Assembly: GCA_003164255.1 (NCBI GenBank) | Contig: PLST01000332.1 | Span: 1-6,628, forward strand | DNA: 6,628 bases | Direction: 5' to 3' | Origin: Acidobacteriaceae bacterium | Lineage (GTDB): Bacteria; Acidobacteriota; Terriglobia; Terriglobales; Acidobacteriaceae | Shown here: positions 1 through 4,993 of the stretch, one piece after another | How positions within the stretch are numbered: position 1 is the stretch's first letter | How the letters are laid out: every line of letters begins with the position of its first letter | Position numbers and translations under genes: made by a program | Notes under the pieces: model-generated | Seen by the model: the letters and a program-made list of their open reading frames with translations, nothing else | Databases searched by the model: none | What the model was told of the DNA's origin: nothing

Positions 1-861
1 GTTTACGATCCGTTCTGGGGCGCGGGGCGCGGATATCCATGCCACCTGCTTCGCGAGGCCGGCGTGACGGTGGAGACGGTGCACGATTATCGCGATGTGC
101 TGTTCGGAGGCCATGCCCCGGAGCCGGACGACCACCTGCTGGGCGATGCAAGAAAGAAGATGAAGGACATAGGCGCGGCCATCTGCATCGCCACCGACGG
201 CGATGCAGACCGCTTTGGCATTGTGGACGGCGATGGGACCTTCATTCAGCCGAACTACATTATTGCGCTGCTGCTGGACTACCTGGTGGAGACACGCGGC
301 TGGAGAAACGGCGTGGCGAAGAGCGTAGCGACAACAAACCTGATCAATGCAGTCGCGGAGCACCACGAGGTTCCGTTGTATGAGACGCCGGTGGGGTTCA
401 AGTACATTGGCGAGCTGATTATTGCGGACAAGATCGCGATTGGCGGCGAGGAATCGGCCGGACTGACAATTCGTGGGCACGTTCCTGAGAAAGACGGCGT
501 GATTGCCGGGTTGCTGGTGGCCGAGATGGTGGCCACGCGCGGCAAGAGCCTGGGCGTGCAGTTGAAAGAATTATTTGGCAAGGTAGGTTCCTTCTACCCG
601 GTAAGAGAGAACTTCCGCTTGACCCCGGAGGTGAGAGCAAATTTCACTAAGAAGTTGGAGACCGATCCGACGGAGCTGAGCGGACGCAAGGTTACGCAAG
701 TGGTGCGGACCGACGGGCTGAAGCTGATTCTGGACGACGGGTCGTGGGTTTGCTATCGGCTTTCAGGTACGGAACCGGTGGTAAGGGCTTATACGGAAGC
801 GCGCGACGAGAAGGATATGGAAGCCCTGAGCGCGGCGGCGAAGAAATTTGTCCTGTCGTAA
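1..861 (+). CDS. Phosphoglucomutase/phosphomannomutase family protein, C-terminal part
   Basis: The reading frame is open from the first base, so the true start lies left of the window; 286 codons remain. This alpha-D-phosphohexomutase family moves a phosphate between C1 and C6 of a hexose through a phosphoserine enzyme, feeding glycogen, nucleotide-sugar and cell-envelope synthesis in the cytoplasm. Three of the four family signatures are visible. They are the metal-binding loop TDGDADR (residues 65-71 of the fragment), the sugar-binding loop GGEES (148-152), and the C-terminal phosphate-binding loop RLSGTEP (253-259). TPVGFKYIG (129-137) is also typical. The phosphoserine loop would lie upstream, outside the window. 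Whether glucose, mannose or another phosphohexose is the substrate cannot be decided from this part; nothing specifically suggests GlmM. The stop codon touches the start of the next gene, suggesting a shared transcript. Confidence 0.93.
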   Translation, partial: VYDPFWGAGRGYPCHLLREAGVTVETVHDYRDVLFGGHAPEPDDHLLGDARKKMKDIGAAICIATDGDADRFGIVDGDGTFIQPNYIIALLLDYLVETRGWRNGVAKSVATTNLINAVAEHHEVPLYETPVGFKYIGELIIADKIAIGGEESAGLTIRGHVPEKDGVIAGLLVAEMVATRGKSLGVQLKELFGKVGSFYPVRENFRLTPEVRANFTKKLETDPTELSGRKVTQVVRTDGLKLILDDGSWVCYRLSGTEPVVRAYTEARDEKDMEALSAAAKKFVLS

Positions 862-1275
862 ATGCAGATTGAGGTTGGCGTGGCGGACGAGAAGCTGGAA
901 AGCCAGAAGAGAAGCAAGGAGCCGGCAGCCGTTCCGATGCGCGAGCAGGCGCTGGAGTGGATGCGGCGAGGCTGGCGTCCGGCGGGAACCTTGCTGGCTG
1001 TGAGCCTGGCAGCGCTGCTAATGTGGCACGTGATCAACGGCAAGCACGGGCTGTCAGTGTGGCACCAGAAGCGCGCCGAAGACCGCGAGCTGCAGAGAGA
1101 AATCAAGGACGTCGAACTCGAGAATGCGCAGTTGAAGCAATCGATCGACCGTCTGAAGAGCGATCCGGACGCGATTGAGCACGAGGCGCGGGAAAAGCTG
1201 CACTATGCGAAGCCAGGTGAAGTGATTTATACGCTGCCGGAACCGGCGCAGACGCAGCCGGCGGGCGGGAAGTAG
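862..1275 (+). CDS. FtsB/DivIC-like septum formation initiator family protein
   Basis: A 137-residue protein with the layout of the FtsB/DivIC family. A charged cytoplasmic N-terminus (1-40) is followed by one membrane helix (about 41-58, AGTLLAVSLAALLMWHVI) and a coiled coil (about 65-100, rich in E, K, R, L and Q). The tail DPDAIEHEAREKL...GEVIYTLPE (101-127) matches the family's usual 'D...E..AR..L....PGE..Y' ending. Known members act in the divisome with FtsL and FtsQ to regulate septal peptidoglycan synthesis. The start ATG directly abuts the TAA of the phosphohexomutase (TAAATG) with no clear Shine-Dalgarno, so translation may be coupled. A second ATG at 937, with AAGGAG at 916-921, would give a shorter protein that keeps all recognisable parts. 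The family call is firm; a division role in this organism is inferred. The Pro/Gln-rich final ten residues look unstructured. Confidence 0.82.
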   Translation: MQIEVGVADEKLESQKRSKEPAAVPMREQALEWMRRGWRPAGTLLAVSLAALLMWHVINGKHGLSVWHQKRAEDRELQREIKDVELENAQLKQSIDRLKSDPDAIEHEAREKLHYAKPGEVIYTLPEPAQTQPAGGK

Positions 1276-1300
1276 AGTAAGGCGCTCTTGGTGTTTAGCT

Positions 1301-1334
1301 TCTAGCCTCTAGCTTCTAGCTCTTGGCTCTTGCT
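1301..1334. repeat. Degenerate 7-bp tandem repeat (TCTAGCY)
   Basis: Consecutive heptamers TCTAGCC, TCTAGCT, TCTAGCT and CTTGGCT, then a partial CTTGCT, lie just after the FtsB-like gene. The array has no coding content in any frame that I can support. It is a small microsatellite-like array in a gene spacer, of a kind that can vary in copy number. Confidence 0.7.
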
Positions 1335-1413
1335 TGCAAGGGCGGGCTTCTTCCCTTCCCGCTTTTGGCGTTCACCGACATTTAGAGCAGATTCGGAAAT
1401 GGTGTAGACTTCA

Positions 1414-1481
1414 GGGCTTTCCCTCCGGGGCTAAAGCCCACTGGTTTCATTGCCATTGTGCGGCACGGCTGAAGCCGTGCC
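1414..1481. repeat. Paired intergenic hairpin repeats
   Basis: Two inverted repeats lie about 22 bases apart. The first is GGGCTTT (1414-1420) pairing with AAAGCCC (1433-1439) across a 12-base loop; a nested GGGCT-AA-AGCCC at 1428-1439 is an alternative fold. The second is GGCACGGCT-GA-AGCCGTGCC (1462-1481), a nine-base perfect inverted repeat. 'GGCTAAAGCC/GGCTGAAGCC' spacers of this sort are common in acidobacterial genomes, which is knowledge recalled rather than searched. They lie between convergent genes and could end transcripts from either side, but neither is followed by a real T-tract. Confidence 0.6.
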
Positions 1482-1528
1482 CTTTCAAAGCCGGTCTACA
1501 ACAAATGCCAAAATACTCTAGCCTTCAG

Positions 1529-1548
1529 TTGTCAGTTTTAACTGTCAA
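1529..1548 (-). terminator. Possible terminator hairpin after the porin gene
   Basis: An imperfect inverted repeat, TTGTCAGTT-TT-AACTGTCAA, has nine pairs with one T-T mismatch. It begins seven bases beyond the porin stop codon on the minus strand. The stem is AT-rich and no run of T follows in the minus-strand reading, so a factor-independent terminator is only a possibility. Confidence 0.3.
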
Positions 1549-1554
1549 TTCACC

Positions 1555-3081
1555 TTAGAAATCGATGTGGGCGCGGACCGTAGGGACGTAAACTGGGCCG
1601 CGGTCGCGGTTGTAGCCGGGGTTGTCCACCCAGGATCCGCCACCCATGGCATAGAGTCCGCGCCAGAGATGGGCGTTGTAGTACCACTCCAGGATGTTCT
1701 CGCGGCCATAGTTCAGGTTGCCGTCGCCAAGCAAAAAGCCGAGCCCACCGTAGTGAAGATAGTTCTGGTGGTCGCGTTTGATGGCGTTAGAAACGAAGGC
1801 AACGCCCACCTTATCATTGGGCCGCTTCCAGCTTTGGCCGTTGTAGTCGCCACCGACCAACCCGGTCTGGCCGACTTCAGTGTAGGCGAAGGACTCGTGC
1901 TGATCCTCGTTCCAGCCGAAGCGGCCGAAGAGCCTGAGGCTGCCCGTGACTTCCTGCTCAGTGTTCAGGCCGAAGCCATATTTGACGGCGCCGAAGCGCT
2001 CGCTTTGAGTAATATCGGGCGCGGCGATTTTGCCGGAGAGATATTGCTGCACGGACTGCCGGTAGTCGCCCATGTGGGCATGGTTCACAAAGCTGAGCAC
2101 GCGGATGGCTCCCTGGCGCTTTGGATCAAGCAACGGCGCGAAGAGACCTTTGCGCAGTTCGAATTCCCAGTTCTGGCCGTTGGCGCGGCGGAAGTCCCAG
2201 TCGAGATCGATGCCGTTGGCTACGGTGGGCATGGCAGCGATAGCGTAGCGAGCCGACCAGATTTTGTCGTCGTATTCGAGGATTCCTGCGACGGTGTAGC
2301 CGCGGGTGTCGGCCGCGTAATCCCACGCGCCATTGTTGTCGATGGTCCAGTTGGTGAACTGGAGATGACTGTCGGTGCCGACGGAGTTGATGTCGAGCGA
2401 ATCAGGAAGGCTCATCTTGCCGGCTCGCAGTTCGAAGCGACGCACAGGCACTTTTGTGGCCAGCGCGAACGGGCCACGAACCTGGTCGGCCATCTCGCCG
2501 GTGAGTCCGATGGTCTGGTGAATCTCGCCGCGCGAGAGATAAGGCAGTGTGCTTAGCGTGGGGTTGCGCACCACGTCGAGGTTGGTTTCGCCGGCCAGGC
2601 CGAGTGCCTGGGAGAGACCACGGCCGCCGGCGTTTTCGATGTCAACCAGGAGGTCAGTGTTGTAGCGCGAGTTGGGGCGTAACTGGTAACCGAAATAGAG
2701 AGTCGCCACCTCAGAGGCCTTGGTCTCAAAGGTGTCCTGCAGGCTGTTTGTGCCCTGATAGGGGGAGTGAAAGTGGCCGTGCATCTGGAAGATGCTGTTG
2801 GCCTGTCCTGAGACCCAGTAGCGGGCGCCGTCAGGGTGGGGAGCCATGGTGAGGAGTGGGCCGGCTTGGGCTTCAGGAGCGGATTCCTTGCCGTCTTGCT
2901 GTCCGCCGGGCGTGGGCCTGACGGGATTGACCTGCGCGAGGAGGGCTGCGACCGCGGGCTGTGGAGCGGAGGGAAGGCCTGCGGGAGGGAATTGGGAGGG
3001 ATACTGGGCCGAGGCGAGCGCCGATAGGGCGGCGACGAGCGCAAAGGCGGCGAGGGTCGAAATGGGAGGTGGGGCGGGCAT
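1555..3081 (-). CDS. OprB-like (carbohydrate-selective) outer-membrane porin
   Basis: A complete 508-residue exported protein. The N-terminus has a hydrophobic signal stretch (about 10-25, ending ALASA|Q). A Pro/Ala/Gln-rich segment to about residue 75 comes next, then a long beta-barrel region with alternating aromatic and polar residues ending in ...VRAHIDF. A terminal Phe is the usual outer-membrane insertion signal. YWVSGQANSIFQ, the FHSPYQGTNSL segment and the NLDVVRNPTL segment are typical of OprB-like porins (PF04966), especially acidobacterial ones. Such porins pass small solutes, classically sugars, across the outer membrane. Here the partner is a divergent CsoR/RcnR-type repressor, so a role in metal handling or metal-controlled permeability is possible but only inferred. 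Two oddities: there is no Shine-Dalgarno before the ATG, and the signal peptide has no Lys or Arg in its n-region (MPAPPPISTL). An in-frame stop just upstream (codon 3096-3098) rules out an earlier start. Confidence 0.83.
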   Translation of the reverse strand: MPAPPPISTLAAFALVAALSALASAQYPSQFPPAGLPSAPQPAVAALLAQVNPVRPTPGGQQDGKESAPEAQAGPLLTMAPHPDGARYWVSGQANSIFQMHGHFHSPYQGTNSLQDTFETKASEVATLYFGYQLRPNSRYNTDLLVDIENAGGRGLSQALGLAGETNLDVVRNPTLSTLPYLSRGEIHQTIGLTGEMADQVRGPFALATKVPVRRFELRAGKMSLPDSLDINSVGTDSHLQFTNWTIDNNGAWDYAADTRGYTVAGILEYDDKIWSARYAIAAMPTVANGIDLDWDFRRANGQNWEFELRKGLFAPLLDPKRQGAIRVLSFVNHAHMGDYRQSVQQYLSGKIAAPDITQSERFGAVKYGFGLNTEQEVTGSLRLFGRFGWNEDQHESFAYTEVGQTGLVGGDYNGQSWKRPNDKVGVAFVSNAIKRDHQNYLHYGGLGFLLGDGNLNYGRENILEWYYNAHLWRGLYAMGGGSWVDNPGYNRDRGPVYVPTVRAHIDF

Positions 3082-3099
3082 AGAATGGAAGGGGATCTA

Positions 3100-3114
3100 T
3101 ACCCCCACTGGGTT
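3100..3114. promoter_or_regulatory. Imperfect CsoR/RcnR-family operator TACC-N7-GGTT
   Basis: TACCCCCACTGGGTT differs by one base from the TACC-N7-GGTA dyad of its neighbour. The two centres (3107 and 3129) are 22 bases apart, about two helical turns, and both are entered by the same CTATACC (3097-3103 and 3119-3125). This site falls around or just after the expected porin transcription start. Repressor tetramers could occupy both sites on the same face of the DNA. Confidence 0.55.
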
Positions 3115-3117
3115 AAG

Positions 3118-3143
3118 ACTATACCGGGGGTGGGTATTGTCAA
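3118..3143 (-). promoter_or_regulatory. Likely porin promoter, TTGACA-N14-TATAGT
   Basis: Reading leftwards there is a perfect -35 element TTGACA (3143-3138) and a TATAGT -10-like element (3123-3118), 37 bases before the porin ATG. The 14-base spacer is shorter than the usual 16-18. Either the real -10 lies slightly further on or the spacing is unusual and regulated. The main operator fills the spacer. The same arrangement recurs at 4156-4181, which supports it as a functional module. Confidence 0.55.
3122..3136. promoter_or_regulatory. CsoR/RcnR-family operator TACC-N7-GGTA
   Basis: TACCGGGGGTGGGTA is a two-fold symmetric site, extendable to ATACC/GGTAT at 3121-3137, with a G-tract in the centre. 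Operators of this repressor family are short GC-tract dyads flanked by TA steps; published CsoR sites have the form TACCC...GGGGGTA. It lies in the 78-base gap between the porin and repressor genes, 23 bases before the repressor ATG. Binding here could repress both directions. The link to this particular repressor is inferred from position and family. Confidence 0.72.
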
Positions 3144-3159
3144 GTGAAGGAGGCGGCCC

Positions 3160-3432
3160 ATGTCGCATAACGAGCGGGAAAAGCTGAAGTTGCTGCAAAG
3201 GCTGAGGAAACTGCGCGGACAATTGGATGCGGTGGAGCGTTCCCTGGCCGCCGACGAGGATTGCGGGGGCCAACTGATGCAGTTGGCGGCGGTGCGGGGC
3301 GGAGTGAATTCGCTGATGGGCGAGGTGCTTGAGACGCATATTCGCTTTCACCTTGTGGATGGGGCCAAGGAGCAGATTGCGCCCGAGCTGGCCGAGGACC
3401 TGATCGACCTGGTGCACGCGTATCTGAAGTGA
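3160..3432 (+). CDS. CsoR/RcnR/FrmR-family repressor with RcnR-type ligand set
   Basis: A full-length 90-residue member of the all-helical DUF156 family (PF02583). These are tetrameric repressors that leave DNA on binding Cu, Ni/Co, Zn or formaldehyde. RLRKLRGQLDAVERSL (14-29) and QLAAVRGGVNSLMGEVLETHI (41-61) are the family's helix 1 and helix 2 signatures. Candidate ligands fall exactly at His3, Cys35, His60 and His64, the set used by the nickel/cobalt sensor RcnR. Copper CsoR has Cys-His-Cys and E. coli FrmR has Pro2/Cys35/His60 with residue 64 not His. The rest of helix 2 reads more like FrmR, and the published FrmR E64H change gives metal sensing, so this may be an intermediate type. The start is secure: AAGGAGG at 3147-3153, six bases before ATG. 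Two operator-like dyads just upstream suggest autoregulation. No efflux pump or formaldehyde dehydrogenase is adjacent. Confidence 0.92.
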   Translation: MSHNEREKLKLLQRLRKLRGQLDAVERSLAADEDCGGQLMQLAAVRGGVNSLMGEVLETHIRFHLVDGAKEQIAPELAEDLIDLVHAYLK

Positions 3433-3524
3433 TTCTTCCAACCGATGCTCCATGCTCTGGCTATCTACCATCGTAGTTGGAGGGAGCCGCGTGCGTTGTG
3501 AACGTACGGTTGATTTCAAAGCCG

Positions 3525-3638
3525 CTACCGTAGCTGGTGCAGGATTTCGGCCAAATCGAGCACGTGATAGCTCAGCATCAGCGTCATCAAGATCAGGTAG
3601 CCCCGGAACACGGTGAGTGAGATCCGTACCGCGGGCAC
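3525..3638 (-). CDS. Possible 37-residue single-helix membrane peptide
   Basis: Starting from GTG at 3638, seven bases after the stop of the 61-residue gene, the frame encodes MPAVRISLTVFRGYLILMTL, continuing through MLSYHVLDLA to ...LHQLR. It has a short basic N-terminus, one strongly hydrophobic helix (about 6-30) and a charged end, as in a small inner-membrane peptide. The stop TAG lies at 3525-3527. There is no strong Shine-Dalgarno before the GTG, so translation would have to be coupled to the upstream gene. The alternative is an earlier ATG in the same frame overlapping that gene. I do not recognise the sequence; it could also be the remnant of a larger membrane protein. The composition is much more protein-like than neighbouring frames. 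Confidence 0.4.
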   Translation of the reverse strand: MPAVRISLTVFRGYLILMTLMLSYHVLDLAEILHQLR

Positions 3639-3645
3639 GGTTCCG

Positions 3646-3831
3646 CTAGGCGCACAGATGCACCATACCGGATTCGGGGCCGGCCTCATCCTTATAGGGT
3701 GCATGGTTAACAGGTTGCGGAGCCTTTGTTCTCACCCAAACGCAGGCGAGCGGCCGATTCGAATCGCCTGTAGGCACCCAGACACAGGTGAGGCGAACAG
3801 TATTCCGGATCAAAATTAGCTTGTTCTGCAT
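3646..3831 (-). CDS. Small conserved-looking protein of unknown function, CVWV repeats
   Basis: A 61-residue ORF preceded by GAGGAGG (3842-3836), four bases from the ATG, one of the best ribosome-binding sites in the window. The protein contains an internal repeat, LTCVWV (14-19) and LACVWV (28-33), separated by PTGDSNRP, and ends in HLCA. Cysteines are at 16, 30 and 60. The two CVWV copies use different synonymous codons (TGT GTC versus TGC GTT), as expected if the protein and not the DNA is conserved. There is no signal peptide or membrane helix. I cannot assign a function. It lies about 320 bases downstream of a copy of the porin promoter/operator and would be the first convincing gene of that transcript, with a possible membrane peptide behind it. 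The cysteines and the operator make a metal- or redox-related role plausible, but this is inference. Confidence 0.6.
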   Translation of the reverse strand: MQNKLILIRNTVRLTCVWVPTGDSNRPLACVWVRTKAPQPVNHAPYKDEAGPESGMVHLCA

Positions 3832-4155
3832 GGTTCCTCCTCGCTCAGTCCAGACGTAGCTGCCGGTTCCAAACGCGCGGGTGCGCAGTTCGGTTGGCCT
3901 TGAAACGCTGGGCTGCAGGTTCGGGAGGGTGAGTCAGGCTTCTGGTACCAGCGGCTCACACGCTCAATTCACGGGTCACATGTCGTGAAGAGCGGTGTGG
4001 CAATCGTCGGAAGCCAGGCTACAGGCGGTTGCCGGAGCGCTCATCGCGGCACAGGAAAGAACTCCAGGTACTCGGAGGTTCTAGTGCGGATTCTTTGCTC
4101 ATATAGGTGTTTTGGTGCTCCTGCGCAGGTAGGAGCCCTGCGACTCGTCCTTTGT
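3832..4155 (-). other. Long leader between second operator and small gene
   Basis: About 320 bases separate the leftward promoter/operator from the 61-codon gene. Only short stop-bounded frames occur on the minus strand: 4041-4160 (39 codons, its ATG inside the presumed -10), 4019-4102 (27 codons) and 3976-4044 (22 codons, overlapping the first by ATGA). None has a good ribosome-binding site or a recognisable sequence. The stretch could be an untranslated leader, hold a regulatory RNA, or be a decayed gene. I see no known riboswitch. Confidence 0.3.
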
Positions 4156-4181
4156 ACCATACCCCCGGTGGGTACTGTCAA
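4156..4181 (-). promoter_or_regulatory. Second copy of the promoter/operator module, facing left
   Basis: Reading leftwards, TTGACA (4181-4176), a 14-base spacer and TATGGT (4161-4156) repeat the porin promoter almost base for base: TTGACA-RTACCCACC-N5-TATRGT. Inside is the dyad TACC-CCCGGTG-GGTA (4160-4174); on the minus strand it reads TACCCACCGGGGGTA, very close to copper-type CsoR operators. The distance and spacing are identical to the site beside the repressor gene, so the same repressor probably binds both. Transcription would run leftwards into the small genes at 3831-3525. Confidence 0.62.
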
Positions 4182-4223
4182 CCTGAAAAGAAACTAAACC
4201 CTAATCGGGTGGTGAATTGGGCA

Positions 4224-4369
4224 ATTCAGGTGGAGAGGATTAGACATTTTTAGCAAGTTAGCCTCCGCTTCGCGGAGCTGGCGAGTTGGCAAGTCAGCGG
4301 TGGCGATTGCGCATGAGGTTTCATTCCTTTGCGGGTCTGAAACGCCGGTGAACGACTGATAGGAAATTG
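4224..4369. repeat. 146-bp tandem direct repeat, copy 1
   Basis: The unit runs from ATTCAGGTGGAGAGG to GATAGGAAATTG and aligns without gaps to a second copy 161 bases further on, with 14 differences by my count (about 90% identity). It contains the hairpin CTCCGC-TTC-GCGGAG. No frame gives a credible protein. It may be a copy of an interspersed, non-coding repeat family. Confidence 0.88.
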
Positions 4370-4384
4370 TGTTCCAGTCGGGTG

Positions 4385-4530
4385 ATTCAGGTGGAGGGGA
4401 TTAGACAATCTCAGCAAGTTAGCCTCCGCTACGCGGAGATGGCGAGTTGGCGAGTTCGCGGTGACTATTGCGCATTAGGTTTCATTCCTTTGCGGGTCGG
4501 AAACGCTGGTGAACGACTGATAGGAAATTG
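4385..4530. repeat. 146-bp tandem direct repeat, copy 2
   Basis: This is the second, gap-free copy of the preceding unit. Its hairpin keeps the six-base stem while the loop changes (CTCCGC-TAC-GCGGAG). That fits either a structured RNA or a palindromic DNA element, though one loop change alone proves nothing. The GGTTTCATTCCTTTGCGGGT and GTGAACGACTGATAGGAAA blocks are the best conserved. Confidence 0.88.
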
Positions 4531-4772
4531 AGGTGCCGCTTCGACAAAACTAAGGAGCAGAGAAAAGGCCCGGGCCTGAAGGCCGCGCTATCGCCTTCCT
4601 CTTCCAGGGACCTGAAGTGTCTGCGTGAGAACTCATCGTTTGTGGGGCGGAAGAACGGCTCGCCCGTCGATTGCTCGTATTCGGTCGCCCCTTACGGGCT
4701 TAAGGTTTGTTTTCTGGCTTCTCCCAGGATTGCGTCCTCGCCCGCCGCGACGGGCTCAGACTTCATCCTCCA

Positions 4773-4800
4773 CCCCAAGGACTAAGTCCTGTCCTTGGGG
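4773..4800. repeat. Perfect 10-bp hairpin
   Basis: CCCCAAGGAC (4773-4782) pairs fully with GTCCTTGGGG (4791-4800) across the eight-base loop TAAGTCCT. This is a stable stem, but no T-run follows in either direction, so it is not a standard intrinsic terminator. It sits inside the segment bounded by the 18-bp inverted repeat. Confidence 0.7.
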
Positions 4801-4807
4801 ACCCCGG

Positions 4808-4855
4808 CCTGGGCTATTATCCTTCGCTCCCTACGGAAGGTCTTGCCGCTGCGCG
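4808..4855. repeat. 48-bp direct repeat, copy 1
   Basis: The unit runs from CCTGGGCTATTATCC to GCCGCTGCGCG. It differs from the next copy at two positions and is offset from it by 55 bases. The core CCTTCGCTCCCTACGG resembles the weaker TCGCCCCTTACGGGC at about 4685-4699. Confidence 0.88.
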
Positions 4856-4862
4856 CTTCGAT

Positions 4863-4910
4863 CCTGGGCTATTATCCTTCGCTCCCTACGGGAGGTTTTG
4901 CCGCTGCGCG
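4863..4910. repeat. 48-bp direct repeat, copy 2
   Basis: This copy has two substitutions relative to the first. One of them, CTACGGG for CTACGGA, completes a CTCCC-TAC-GGGAG hairpin that the first copy lacks. Confidence 0.88.
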
Positions 4911-4973
4911 GTCTAAAATCCTCAGTTCTCACGCAGACACTAAAGCTCCATCGATCTTGCGGAACTTGCGGCA

Positions 4974-4993
4974 CCCTTCGACTTCGCTCAGGG
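4974..4993. repeat. Short dispersed repeat CCCTTCGACTTCGCTCAGGG
   Basis: This imperfect palindrome, followed by CAGGCTC, is the core of a repeat that I recognise as very abundant in intergenic DNA of Acidobacteriota and some other bacteria. Only one copy occurs here. Its function is unknown. Confidence 0.5.

Larger units (their letters stand above)
4616..4941. repeat. 326-bp segment bounded by a perfect 18-bp inverted repeat
   Basis: AGTGTCTGCGTGAGAACT at 4616-4633 recurs as its exact reverse complement at 4924-4941. Matching stops sharply on both sides of each arm. The enclosed segment carries the 48-bp repeats and the long hairpin and has no transposase. This shape resembles a small non-autonomous (MITE-like) element. 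I cannot see a convincing target-site duplication, so the mobile interpretation is only a possibility. Confidence 0.55.

Noticed and set aside
1567..2556. Long plus-strand open frame opposite the porin
   Set aside because: It is the mirror of a GC-rich coding gene. It has no domain and no ribosome-binding site, while the minus-strand product has a clear porin sequence.
3097..3519. Minus-strand frame across the repressor gene
   Set aside because: It is antisense to a well-supported family member and crosses its operators. The Gln/Leu/Arg-rich translation is a shadow.
3845..3955. Minus-strand frame ending in RVWNRQLRLD just before the 61-codon gene
   Set aside because: The stop is well placed for an operon, but the frame has an in-frame TGA upstream and no start codon in between, so it cannot be called a gene. 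It might be a decayed remnant.
3976..4044. 22-codon minus-strand ORF joined by an ATGA overlap to the previous frame
   Set aside because: It is very short, its supposed upstream partner is itself unlikely, and no recognisable protein results. The overlap is probably chance.
4041..4160. 39-codon minus-strand ORF starting inside the second operator
   Set aside because: Its ATG overlaps the presumed -10 element, so the transcript would start downstream of it. It has no ribosome-binding site and an unremarkable Arg-rich composition.
4808..4910. Possible CRISPR array
   Set aside because: Only two 48-bp copies with a 7-base gap occur, with no regular spacers and no cas genes.
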